A stretch of DNA of 16,064 bases from Clostridia bacterium (GCA_017452335.1 JAFTMP010000168.1:1-16064), one strand, 5' to 3'. Positions 6,811 through 14,083 are shown, numbered from the stretch's first letter. Numbers and translations are program-made. The notes: generated from the letters alone by a model not told the origin.

Positions 6811-8337
6811 ATGGGAAAGAAAACGAACAAAGAACGCAAGGAGCAACAGCTTCTTCTCAAAAAAGAGCGCGCCAAGCAGGAAAAAAAGCGCTCGCTGAAA
6901 ATCTTGATCGCCACTGTTTCGGCAATCCTTGCCGTGTGCCTGCTCGTCAGTGCCGGTGTGCTCATCGGCAATGCGGCGTATGAGGCTTATCTTGACAGCG
7001 GCAACCGCTACCGCAATACCGTCCACTTTAAAACCGAGCACTTCGAAGTAAACGGTGCCATGCTGTCCTTCTATTTCTACGACTATCTCTACAGCGGCAC
7101 GCTGGAAACGCTGGGCGTGGATCATCCCGACGAGTTGAAAGAGAAGTTTATGTCCTCCTCAGAGGAAAACAGTCAGGATCGCGTCAGCTATTTCCGCTAT
7201 TACAACGAGGTGGCAGGACTAAACCTGCAGACCGACCTGCTCTACGCCGAGGTCGCGGTGTCCGAAGGAATAACCTTAAGTCAGCAGGATCAGACCGCCA
7301 TTAACAATCGTCTTGACTCCTTTGAAGCAAGCGCAAAGGCGCTGGGTATGGAGGAAGAGGACTACATCTTTATGACCTACGGAAGAGGCGTAAAGCTTAC
7401 GGATATTGAACAGATCCTTGAGATCATGGCACTGGCAGACAAACAGTATGCCAAGGCATACGCAGGACAGACGGTCAGCGAAGAAGAGCTCAGAGACTAT
7501 CTTGCCAAAAATAATCAAAACTTCAACAAGGTAGACTACTACCTGCACATTCTCACCATTCCCGAGAATGCCACCGAGGAAGAAAAGGCAGAAATCCGGC
7601 AAAAAGCAGAAAAGCTCACCGCTTGCAAGAGCGATGAGGACTTTTTGAAGGAGCTGCGCGCCCAGCTTACCGAGGAATACGGAGAGGACGACGGCTTTGA
7701 CGATAAGCTTTTGGACCAGCTGGTACAAAACACGATCCTTAGCGAATACGTCTCCACCATCACCGAGGATACCACCGATCTTGACCGCTTCATTCACGAC
7801 CCCGCCCGCAAAAACGGGGACAGCTACCTCAGCGTAGGTAAGAAATCCTACGGTGTGGTACGTATCGCAAGAGAAAACTACTCTATTGACGTTCCGCTGG
7901 ATACCCTGCGGGTGTTGCGTCTGGATTTTAAAAATTACAAAACCAAATCCGATGCACTGAACGCCTTTAACACCTTGAAAAAGGATTTGAGCGGCAAGAG
8001 CGAGGAAGAGTTTATTTCCGTAGTGAAGAGTGAAAGTGAAGATCAGCTTACCGCACTGCTTGACGGATACTACGTCATGTATGACGAGGGCGACACCCTT
8101 TATCAATTGGCGGCAAACAAATTAACGGATGCCAAGGAGGGAGAGCTCATCGAGGTTTCAAACGACGACAGCGTTTGGTTGCTTTACTATTGCGGCAAGG
8201 GCGCAAGCAGAAGCGAGGTAGCTGCTGAACAAATGCTGCGCGCAAAAAAGTTTAACGAAACCGTTAACGATTACGCAGACCGTTATGAAATGACCTACAG
8301 CACCGACAAGATCCATCAGGTTGCACCGTTGACGTAA
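6811..8337 (+). CDS. membrane-anchored SurA/PpiC-like protein (putative foldase)
   Basis: This 508-residue protein has a very basic cytoplasmic start (residues 1-29) and one membrane segment at about 29-53. There is no lipobox, so it is anchored by the helix with the bulk outside. A SurA_N-like helical region spans about 60-235 (FEVNGAMLSFYFYDYLY near 74). Then comes a stretch that resembles the start of a parvulin PpiC domain, VSEEELRDYLAKNNQNFNKV near 223-242, followed by YYLHILTIP. A later GDTLYQLAANKL and GELIEVSNDDSVWLLYY resemble the end of one. The middle is long and not clearly parvulin-like, so isomerase activity is uncertain, and a chaperone or foldase role (PrsA-like) is the family inference. 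AAAGGA lies 8 bases before the ATG. It sits between RNase J and an amidase in one operon. Confidence 0.72.
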   Translation: MGKKTNKERKEQQLLLKKERAKQEKKRSLKILIATVSAILAVCLLVSAGVLIGNAAYEAYLDSGNRYRNTVHFKTEHFEVNGAMLSFYFYDYLYSGTLETLGVDHPDELKEKFMSSSEENSQDRVSYFRYYNEVAGLNLQTDLLYAEVAVSEGITLSQQDQTAINNRLDSFEASAKALGMEEEDYIFMTYGRGVKLTDIEQILEIMALADKQYAKAYAGQTVSEEELRDYLAKNNQNFNKVDYYLHILTIPENATEEEKAEIRQKAEKLTACKSDEDFLKELRAQLTEEYGEDDGFDDKLLDQLVQNTILSEYVSTITEDTTDLDRFIHDPARKNGDSYLSVGKKSYGVVRIARENYSIDVPLDTLRVLRLDFKNYKTKSDALNAFNTLKKDLSGKSEEEFISVVKSESEDQLTALLDGYYVMYDEGDTLYQLAANKLTDAKEGELIEVSNDDSVWLLYYCGKGASRSEVAAEQMLRAKKFNETVNDYADRYEMTYSTDKIHQVAPLT

Positions 8338-8347
8338 GGAGGGCAAA

Positions 8348-9280
8348 ATGAATTATTCTCCTTTAAACGATCCCGAATTCAAGGAATTCAGAGAGCAATC
8401 CCGAAAAGAAGCCGCAAAAAAGAGAAGAAGAAAGGCGCTGATCGGTCTTTCTTCCGTGGCGCTGGTTGCCATTACCTGCTTTGCGTTGCTGACGCTTTCC
8501 TTTGCGGAAATTGCTCCGAGCATTCCGAGCATTCCGAACATACTGGCGGCACTTTTTGAAAAAAACGAAACTACAAACACCGAAGCCCCTTCCCCCTCCT
8601 CTCCGGAGGAAAGCGAAGCGCTCCCCTCCTCTCCCGAGCAAGAGGCATCGCCCTCAGAGATCGTGGTCAATCCCAATGCGCCCATCATTTGTATTGATGC
8701 GGGACACGGGTTTACCAACTCCACCGGCGCACTGGACGTAGGTGCGGGTGAGGATTCGGAGTTTTACAAAAAGTCCTTGGAGCTGACCGGAACGGGGCTT
8801 TACGAGGCAGATTTAAACTTGATGATCGCCTTGAAGGTGCGCGATCTTCTGGTAAAGAAGGGCTATCAAGTCATCATGACCCGTGAGGATTACGTGTACC
8901 AGCACCTTTCCATCAACCAAAGAGCGCTGAACGTGCGCAATTCCGAAGCGGATCTGGTGGTTTCCATTCACGGAAACAGCGCCTCCCCCTCAGCTTACGG
9001 CGCGCGAGTCTTCTATTACAACAACGGTGAGCACGCCACCGCCTCGCTGGCGCTGGCAAATGCCGTTGCCAAGGCAATTGATGCAAACGATGCCTCGCTG
9101 ACCAAAGCCAATGTTTACGAGGACACCTTCGCCATGCTCACCCTTGTGAAAAAGCCCTCCATTTTGGTAGAAACTTGTTTCTTGACCAATACCGAGGATT
9201 CCCTGCAGGCACTTACCGAAGAATGGCAGAATAACATGGCAAAAGCCATTGTAGACGGCATCGTTGCCGCCGATCTGTAA
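8348..9280 (+). CDS. N-acetylmuramoyl-L-alanine amidase (Amidase_3), membrane-anchored
   Basis: Amidase_3 enzymes are zinc-dependent and cut the bond between N-acetylmuramic acid and the first L-alanine of the peptidoglycan stem. This 310-residue protein has a basic N-terminus, a membrane segment at about 29-52, a Ser/Pro/Glu linker at 75-108 and the catalytic domain at 112-308. Expected active-site residues are all present: His120 in DAGHG, Glu153 in GLYEADLNL, His208 in SIHGN and Glu275 in ILVETCF. There is no cell-wall binding repeat domain. The ribosome binding site (AAGGAGG, 8336-8342) begins within the previous stop codon, and the gap to the foldase-like gene is 10 bases, indicating translational linkage. 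The role may be vegetative wall remodelling or a CwlD-like spore cortex function. The sequence alone does not decide. Confidence 0.92.
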   Translation: MNYSPLNDPEFKEFREQSRKEAAKKRRRKALIGLSSVALVAITCFALLTLSFAEIAPSIPSIPNILAALFEKNETTNTEAPSPSSPEESEALPSSPEQEASPSEIVVNPNAPIICIDAGHGFTNSTGALDVGAGEDSEFYKKSLELTGTGLYEADLNLMIALKVRDLLVKKGYQVIMTREDYVYQHLSINQRALNVRNSEADLVVSIHGNSASPSAYGARVFYYNNGEHATASLALANAVAKAIDANDASLTKANVYEDTFAMLTLVKKPSILVETCFLTNTEDSLQALTEEWQNNMAKAIVDGIVAADL

Positions 9281-9292
9281 CGCAAACCCATT

Positions 9293-9334
9293 AAAAAAAA
9301 TCCTTTTTGAGCAAACGCTCAAAAAGGATTTTTT
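9293..9334. terminator. bidirectional rho-independent terminator
   Basis: The stem ATCCTTTTTGAGC (9300-9312) pairs perfectly with its complement at 9317-9329 around an AAAC loop (9313-9316). Flanking A and T runs give a U-tract on both strands. It ends the RNase J-amidase operon on the plus strand and the convergent SGNH lipoprotein gene on the minus strand. Confidence 0.93.
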
Positions 9335-9337
9335 ATA

Positions 9338-10381
9338 TTATTTTTGAAGTGTTACCGCATGGGTACGCAGATACTTTAAGATCACCTCGTAAGCCTTGGC
9401 ATTCAAGTGCAGACCGTCGCCGTTGCCGTATTTGGCGGGCAGATATCCGGAGCTGTCCACCAGCGCAGAGTACGTGTCGGCATAGTAGACCGAGCGCCCC
9501 TTTTGGTAGCATTCCTTAGCCAGATCACAGATCCAGGAATTGGCCTCCATGATCGCAGGATTGGTGATGCTGGCATATTGTGTTTCCTTGCAGGTGGGAT
9601 AGATGGATTGGGCAATCACCGTGGTATTGGGAGATGCCTTGTAGATCTCATCCAACAGCCAACGGTACAGCTTCTTAAAGGCATCTTCCTTGAGCTTCAT
9701 GGATACACCGCCGGTCACACCAAGGGTGATCACCAAATACTCGGGCTTTGCCTTTTTGACCGCGTCAATGATCAGCATTTGCTCTCCCGTATCGGGATAG
9801 AGGATCTTCGCCGTCTGCATATAAGCAAAGGTAATGGTATTACCCACTGCCCCCTTCCAGACCTGCTTGGTGTTCTTTCCACCGGTAAGCACCCCGTGGG
9901 TGATCATGTGTGCCGTGGTAGAGTCGCCCAAAAAGATCAACTGATCCTGGTACGCACTGCCCGCATCCGCCGTTTCCTTTAAGATCCAGGGCGTTTCTTC
10001 CTCGGGCGGTTCAGGAGTGGGTGTCGGCTCGGGAGTGGGCGTCGGCTCGGGCGTCGGGGTAGGCTCGGGCGTTGGTGTAGGACGCGGATCGGGCGTAGGC
10101 TTAGGAGAAGGATCATCTGAAACGGAAGGCGGTGTAGGACTATTTGCCGAAGCAGAAGAAGAGGGATCTGCATTTTCCGATGCTTCCATACTGCCAGGCA
10201 AGGAAGGCTCTGCCTTTGAAGCGGGCGTTTGATCTTCCAAAGACTCATTCTTAGAGGAAGGCACCTGCGAAGAAGCGCCTGTACCGATCGTTAGTTGAGG
10301 CGATGTACAACCAACAAGGGAGGACAGCCCCAAATAGCATGCCAACAGCATGCAAATACCTTTTTTCATAGTCTTTTTCAT
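9338..10381 (-). CDS. SGNH/GDSL-hydrolase-like lipoprotein
   Basis: This 347-residue protein is predicted to be a surface lipoprotein. The lipobox is Leu-Val-Gly-Cys with Cys25 modified. Residues 26-100 are Ser/Pro/Ala-rich, and 101-124 hold four tandem PTPTPE units as a spacer. The SGNH-type domain spans about 132-345: FLGDSTT at 150-156 with the nucleophile Ser154, TLGVTGG at 219-225 in the block III position (Asn of the usual GxND replaced by Thr), and GDGLHLN at 321-327 with Asp322 and His325. An O-acyl esterase acting on a cell-surface polymer is a plausible inference, but the substrate is unknown. AAAGGAG lies 6 bases before the ATG. Only a weak promoter is visible, and read-through from thiT-thiN upstream is possible. 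Its linker closely resembles that of the CapA-family lipoprotein at the left of the window. Confidence 0.85.
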   Translation of the reverse strand: MKKTMKKGICMLLACYLGLSSLVGCTSPQLTIGTGASSQVPSSKNESLEDQTPASKAEPSLPGSMEASENADPSSSASANSPTPPSVSDDPSPKPTPDPRPTPTPEPTPTPEPTPTPEPTPTPEPPEEETPWILKETADAGSAYQDQLIFLGDSTTAHMITHGVLTGGKNTKQVWKGAVGNTITFAYMQTAKILYPDTGEQMLIIDAVKKAKPEYLVITLGVTGGVSMKLKEDAFKKLYRWLLDEIYKASPNTTVIAQSIYPTCKETQYASITNPAIMEANSWICDLAKECYQKGRSVYYADTYSALVDSSGYLPAKYGNGDGLHLNAKAYEVILKYLRTHAVTLQK

Positions 10382-10416
10382 TTCATTCTCCTTTACGACG
10401 GGGTATGTTTGACAAT

Positions 10417-10447
10417 ATTCTACCCTTAAAGACGCTTTTTACATCAA
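10417..10447 (-). promoter_or_regulatory. weak candidate promoter of the SGNH lipoprotein gene
   Basis: On the minus strand TTGATG (10442-10447) and TAGAAT (10417-10422) are 19 bases apart, a longer spacing than ideal. No better pair is visible in the 102-base gap below thiN. Confidence 0.3.
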
Positions 10448-10483
10448 AAAGTCAACGCTTTCCATAAAAAACAACAAAAAATT

Positions 10484-11149
10484 TCAATCCTTATCAGCCT
10501 CAAAGAAGAAGCCGGGCGCACGCGCTCCTTCGGCAACCACAAAAACTTGACCGGAAAGCACTGAAATTTCCCCTTCTTTTCCCACAAACTCATTGCTTGT
10601 CCCCAAAGGCAGATGGGCACACAGCGTTCCCGAAAAGGTGTATTTTAACCCTTTGATCCGAACCTGCGCCTGCTGACTTGCCGCCAAAACCGAGAGATAG
10701 CCGCGGCTTTGAGCGGGAAAACGAAGCGTTCCTTCACCCTTTAAATAGACCTGCGCATGCTCATCAATAAGCACGCCTGCGCTGTTATGACGCCGCAGAA
10801 AGGAAAGCAGAGCAAGATTGGCAAGACTGTGGGAAAAGCGGCTGCCCCCCAACGTGCCATGTAAAAGGAAGCGCCGATAGCCCCGCTCCAGCCCCAGACG
10901 CAGGGCGTATAAGCAGTCTGTGTCGTCCTTTTCCTTGGGAAGGCGGACAATCCGATCCGACGGGATCAGCTTTTCGGGATCATCCGTAAAGGAATCAAAA
11001 TCCCCTACTGCCAGATCGGGCAGGAGCCCCAGGCGTTGCAAGGGGTACAGTCCCCCGTCGCAGGCGATCACCAGATCTCCCTTTTGCGGTGCAAAGCAAT
11101 CGGGTGCAAAGCTACCCGCCCCCACCAAATGACAAATTGAAGTATTCAA
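10484..11149 (-). CDS. thiN: thiamine diphosphokinase
   Basis: This enzyme transfers pyrophosphate from ATP to thiamine, making thiamine diphosphate (TPP). The 221 residues match the family length. Motifs are CDGGLYPL (30-37), PDLAVGDFDSF (44-54), KEKDDTDCLYAL (72-83) and GTLGGSRFSHSLANL (98-112). Known members usually have Arg-x-Asp-His in the last motif, and here Asp is replaced by Ser (Arg-Phe-Ser-His). The C-terminal beta domain (about 125-215) has the GTLRF, GLKYTF and GTSNEF elements that bind thiamine in the family. It follows thiT by 18 bases and is controlled with it by the TPP riboswitch upstream. This pairing of uptake and activation supports the assignment and indicates thiamine salvage. 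No thiamine biosynthesis gene is in the window. Confidence 0.93.
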   Translation of the reverse strand: MNTSICHLVGAGSFAPDCFAPQKGDLVIACDGGLYPLQRLGLLPDLAVGDFDSFTDDPEKLIPSDRIVRLPKEKDDTDCLYALRLGLERGYRRFLLHGTLGGSRFSHSLANLALLSFLRRHNSAGVLIDEHAQVYLKGEGTLRFPAQSRGYLSVLAASQQAQVRIKGLKYTFSGTLCAHLPLGTSNEFVGKEGEISVLSGQVFVVAEGARAPGFFFEADKD

Positions 11150-11167
11150 GCCCTACTCCTTTCGGAT

Positions 11168-12022
11168 TTAAACGCTTCCCTTTCCTTTCTTTTTAGAAAG
11201 CATTGCCGCCACGCCAAAGCACAGCGCACAAAGAAAAATTCCGGCAAGGGAAACCACGATCAGCGGCAAAAAGAAGTCCATGGACGCGCTTGTCAGCACT
11301 GTCAAGGTAAACTCGCCCGTTTCGCCGTCTTGAAGCAGCGAAAAGACCTTTGCCACATCATAAGCCAGTGCCGCCAGCAGCGCCCCGCCCCCCGCGATGG
11401 TCAGCCAATCGCAGGCAGGAATCGCAAAGCGGCGCACGCGCACCGGCAGTTTTTTTGAAAAATCAAGGCAAGAGCCCAGATAGTAAGCCGCCAGCACCAA
11501 AATAATGCCCTCGGGCAGCATATAAGTGGCGTTATAAATAAACGAATAAATGAGTGCCGCCTGCGTGGGAATAGACATGCCCGCCCAAACGGTACAGCCC
11601 GAGATCACGTGGCACAAATACCGCAGGACCGTTACCAACAACGCCCCCAGCACCAGGGCAAGCGCCTGGCTTTTCAGCTTCTTTTTAAAGATACCGCCCA
11701 GTCCCGCCACGGCAAACGCCACCACATAGTCAAGCAAAATGATGGCAACGATGGAATACCAGGTGGAAAAATAGGACAGGGTGTTCAGCCCCAAGAGCTG
11801 TTGGATCGCACCGTAAAGAGTAGCAACCAGCAGTCCGTGTCCCGTGCCGTGTCTGTAGGCAATGAGCAGGATGGGGAACATGGATGCAGGGGTGATGGAC
11901 CCGCCGTAAGGCAGGTCTGCCAGCTTTAAAAGGCTTAAAACTGTGGCAAGAGCCAGCATGATGCCGCTCTCGGCAAGACGCAGTGCAAGCGAAGTGCGCT
12001 GCTTTGAAGCAAGTTGTGTCAT
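11168..12022 (-). CDS. thiT: energy-coupled thiamine transporter ThiT (S component), C-terminally extended
   Basis: ThiT is the thiamine-binding membrane subunit of an ECF transporter, and it uses EcfA/EcfA'/EcfT modules encoded elsewhere. This copy has 284 residues. Residues 10-186 match the family with about six helices: PYGGSITPASMFPILLIAYR (near 39-58), YGAIQQLLG, LLDYVVAFAVAGLGGIF (near 96-112), RYLCHVISG and YNATYMLPEG. Residues 187-284 are an addition with two more predicted membrane helices (about 206-229 and 249-276) and a basic tail, because typical ThiT is about 180-200 residues. The start is the ATG at 12022, with GGAGG five bases before it. The earlier in-frame TTG at 12034 overlaps that site and is unlikely. 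It is first in the thiT-thiN operon under a TPP riboswitch. Confidence 0.92.
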   Translation of the reverse strand: MTQLASKQRTSLALRLAESGIMLALATVLSLLKLADLPYGGSITPASMFPILLIAYRHGTGHGLLVATLYGAIQQLLGLNTLSYFSTWYSIVAIILLDYVVAFAVAGLGGIFKKKLKSQALALVLGALLVTVLRYLCHVISGCTVWAGMSIPTQAALIYSFIYNATYMLPEGIILVLAAYYLGSCLDFSKKLPVRVRRFAIPACDWLTIAGGGALLAALAYDVAKVFSLLQDGETGEFTLTVLTSASMDFFLPLIVVSLAGIFLCALCFGVAAMLSKKKGKGSV

Positions 12023-12029
12023 AGACACC

Positions 12030-12076
12030 TCCAAGAAATAAATTTACCGCAGTACGACAAATTCGACCTGCGGCAA
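12030..12076 (-). terminator. expression-platform terminator of the TPP riboswitch
   Basis: In the mRNA a 9-base-pair stem, UUGCCGCAG (12076-12068) with CUGCGGUAA (12052-12044), one pair being G-U, closes a 15-base loop. It is followed by AUUUAUUUCUU, a U-rich tail, just before the thiT ribosome binding site. The 3' arm can instead pair with GAUUUGCAGCAG (12111-12100), 11 of 12 positions matching with two wobbles. That strand is also the 3' strand of aptamer stem P1. The two pairings exclude each other, which is the classic off/on switch. Confidence 0.68.
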
Positions 12077-12106
12077 CTATCTCTGGCGCCCAAACGGCAC
12101 TGCTGC

Positions 12107-12201
12107 AAATCTCCCTACGCCGGTATTATCCGTATTCAGGTTAAAGGGTTCGGCTCACGCCGTCTCAGCTAAGGGACATTCTCCCATCGCACCCCTGATT
12201 T
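12107..12201 (-). promoter_or_regulatory. TPP riboswitch aptamer
   Basis: Read on the minus strand, the conserved THI-box parts are in order: AAATC (P1, 5' strand), GGGGTGC, CTGAGA, ACCCTTTAACCTGA, GGATAATACCGGCGTAGGGA and GATTT (P1, 3' strand). They match the TPP aptamer consensus apart from small changes. P1 forms AAATC/GATTT. It lies directly upstream of thiT and thiN, the thiamine uptake and activation genes. TPP binding should reduce their expression. Confidence 0.96.
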
Positions 12202-12217
12202 CTCATGCGGTGAGGAT

Positions 12218-12246
12218 ATTATACTACGATTGCGCCCTTCTGTCAA
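12218..12246 (-). promoter_or_regulatory. consensus sigma-A promoter of the thiT-thiN operon
   Basis: TTGACA (12241-12246) and TATAAT (12218-12223) are both perfect and 17 bases apart on the minus strand. The predicted transcript start, near 12211, is about 10 bases before the aptamer P1 stem. Such a strong promoter fits control by premature termination. Confidence 0.93.
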
Positions 12247-12307
12247 GTAATTTTTTGCACATATCGGCAAATTGCGCCGCATACAGTAGAAGAAAACGGA
12301 GGATGAT

Positions 12308-12550
12308 ATGGATGCATTTTTCACCCTTTACCGCAAGCTTGTGCGCGCCTTTGCTCTTGGTGCGCTGATCCTTTGCGCCTTATACTACATCATTGCTTTT
12401 CTTTCTTCGGGCGGTCTTTCGGGCGCCCTTTACCGCATCTCTGTGGGAGACGCGCAAGAGCCGGGAGCGTTTTCACCCTATTTTCAAACAAAAGAATCGC
12501 CCCTGCCCAATGAAAATGTAACGGAAGAAGAGCCGCCGTTGGTTCTTTGA
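12308..12550 (+). CDS. small single-pass membrane protein of unknown function
   Basis: I do not recognise this 80-residue protein. GGAGG (12298-12302) lies exactly five bases before the ATG, so the frame is very likely translated. Residues 1-12 are short and basic, a membrane helix covers about 13-33, and the rest is a Gly/Ser/Pro/Glu-rich tail ending with acidic residues (NVTEEEPPLVL at 70-80). The positive-inside rule puts the tail outside the cell. It lies between the divergent thiT leader and asnS, 127 bases before the latter, which has its own promoter. No confident promoter was found in the short gap upstream, although TTGCAC near 12255 could serve as a -35 box. It may be a lineage-specific small membrane protein. 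Confidence 0.7.
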   Translation: MDAFFTLYRKLVRAFALGALILCALYYIIAFLSSGGLSGALYRISVGDAQEPGAFSPYFQTKESPLPNENVTEEEPPLVL

Positions 12551-12601
12551 AGTCCAAAAAGCAGGCAAATCCCGAAAAAATCAAAAAAATCAAAAAATCC
12601 T

Positions 12602-12614
12602 CTTGAAATTCAAG
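12602..12614. promoter_or_regulatory. 13-base palindrome overlapping the asnS -35 box
   Basis: CTTGAA and TTCAAG flank a single central A, making a perfect short palindrome over the -35 box (12603-12608). It may be an operator or chance in an AT-rich segment. Confidence 0.2.
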
Positions 12615-12631
12615 GGAATATCCTTTATAAT
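12603..12631 (+). promoter_or_regulatory. sigma-A promoter of asnS
   Basis: TTGAAA (12603-12608) and a perfect TATAAT (12626-12631) are 17 bases apart. Transcription should start near 12638, giving a leader of only about 40 bases. This is too short for a T-box. Confidence 0.88.
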
Positions 12632-12677
12632 GAGGGGTGTTTGAAAAGAAAAATACCTTTTGAGAAAGGATATCAAT

Positions 12678-14072
12678 ATGAAAAGAACAACCATTAAGGA
12701 ATTATATACAAATCCTGCGCAGTTTGACGGCAAGACCATCACTGTTGCAGGCTGGTGCCGCAACCTGCGAGCCAGCAACGCCTTCGGCTTTCTGGTGCTC
12801 AACGATGGCTCTGCCTTCAACAACCTGCAGGTAGTGCTTGAATCGGACAAGCTTTCAAACTACGCGGAGGTCACCTCCCAGAACATCGGCGCATCCTTTA
12901 TTGCGACCGGTACGCTGGTGCTCACCCCCCAGGCAAAGCAGCCCTTTGAGTTAAAGGCTGACTCCGTGGCAGTAGAGGGCACCTCCACCCCCGATTATCC
13001 CCTGCAGCCCAAGAAGCACTCTTTGGAGTTCTTACGCTCCATTGCCCATCTGCGCCCCAGAGCCAACACCTTCAACGCCGTTTTCCGCGTGCGCTCCGAG
13101 GCAGCCTTCGCTCTTCACAAGTTCTTCAACGAACAGGGCTTTGTGTATGTACACACCCCCCTCATCACCGGATCTGACTGCGAGGGTGCGGGCGAGATGT
13201 TCCGCGTAACCACCCTTGACCCCAAGAATCCTCCCTTAAACGAGGACGGCACCGTAGATTTCTCCAAGGACTTCTTCGGCAAGGCGACCAACCTGACCGT
13301 TTCGGGTCAGCTCAATGTAGAGACCTATGCCATGGCTTATGCCAAGGTATACACCTTCGGTCCCACCTTCCGCGCTGAAAACTCCAACACCCCCCGCCAC
13401 GCGGCAGAGTTTTGGATGGTAGAGCCCGAGATCGCCTTTGCGGACCTGTCCGATGATATGGATCTTGCCGAGGCAATGCTCAAGAGCGTCATTTCCGATC
13501 TGATGGTCAAGTGTGCCGATGAGCTGGAGTTCTTCAACAAGTTCATCGACAAGACCCTGCTTGACAGACTCAACAACGTAAAGAACAGCGAATTTGCAAG
13601 AGTGACCTATACCGAGGCGATCGAGATCTTGAAGAACGCCAACGTCAAGTTCGACTACCCCGTGGAATGGGGCTGTGACCTGCAGACCGAGCACGAGCGG
13701 TATCTGACCGAAAAGCACTTCGGTACCCCCGTATTCGTTACCGACTGGCCAAGAGAAATCAAGGCGTTCTATATGCGCTTAAACGACGACGGCAAGACCG
13801 TAGCAGGTGCAGACCTGCTGGTGCCCGGCGTGGGCGAGCTCATCGGCGGCAGCCAAAGAGAAGAAAGAATGGACATCATCAAGGAGCAGATCGAACGATT
13901 TGGTCTGAATGAGGAGGACTACTCCTGGTATCTGGATTTAAGAAGATACGGCGGCACCAAGCACGCAGGCTTTGGTCTGGGATTTGAAAGACTGATCATG
14001 TACGTTACCGGTATGACCAACATCCGCGACGTAGAATCCTTCCCCAGAACCACCGGCTCTGCAGAATTCTGA
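12678..14072 (+). CDS. asnS: asparagine--tRNA ligase
   Basis: AsnRS charges tRNA-Asn with asparagine in the cytoplasm. The 464 residues begin with an OB-fold anticodon-binding domain (about 1-110, with ITVAGWCRNLR near 20-30). The class II catalytic core follows. Motif 1 is around GFVYVHTPLITGSDCEGAGE, motif 2 is FRAENSNTPRHAAEFWMVEP, and motif 3 is GFGLGFERLIMYVTG near the C-terminus. An insert with NEDGTVDFSKDFFGKATNLT is shared with the Escherichia coli type of AsnRS (466 residues), and the similarity to that type is close throughout. The Asn-specific pattern and this insert distinguish it from AspRS. The start at 12678 has AGAAAGGA seven bases upstream. An earlier in-frame TTG at 12660 overlaps that site and was not chosen. 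It appears to be monocistronic. Confidence 0.97.
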   Translation: MKRTTIKELYTNPAQFDGKTITVAGWCRNLRASNAFGFLVLNDGSAFNNLQVVLESDKLSNYAEVTSQNIGASFIATGTLVLTPQAKQPFELKADSVAVEGTSTPDYPLQPKKHSLEFLRSIAHLRPRANTFNAVFRVRSEAAFALHKFFNEQGFVYVHTPLITGSDCEGAGEMFRVTTLDPKNPPLNEDGTVDFSKDFFGKATNLTVSGQLNVETYAMAYAKVYTFGPTFRAENSNTPRHAAEFWMVEPEIAFADLSDDMDLAEAMLKSVISDLMVKCADELEFFNKFIDKTLLDRLNNVKNSEFARVTYTEAIEILKNANVKFDYPVEWGCDLQTEHERYLTEKHFGTPVFVTDWPREIKAFYMRLNDDGKTVAGADLLVPGVGELIGGSQREERMDIIKEQIERFGLNEEDYSWYLDLRRYGGTKHAGFGLGFERLIMYVTGMTNIRDVESFPRTTGSAEF

Positions 14073-14083
14073 TACAAAACAAT

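Noticed and set aside
7276..8106. Minus-strand open frame of 276 codons in the foldase-like gene
   Set aside because: It is antisense to a gene with good start, operon spacing and membrane-protein features. No start signal of its own was seen.
10009..10095. CRISPR-like or regulatory repeat array
   Set aside because: The repeats are in frame within a lipoprotein gene and code for PTPTPE units without spacers.
10430..10460. Terminator after thiN from the CTTTTT/AAAAAG pairing
   Set aside because: The stem is all A-T except one pair and no U-run follows, so read-through to the SGNH gene cannot be excluded.
12551..12677. T-box regulatory leader for asnS
   Set aside because: The consensus sigma-A promoter at 12603-12631 leaves a leader of only about 40 bases, and no T-box sequence is present.
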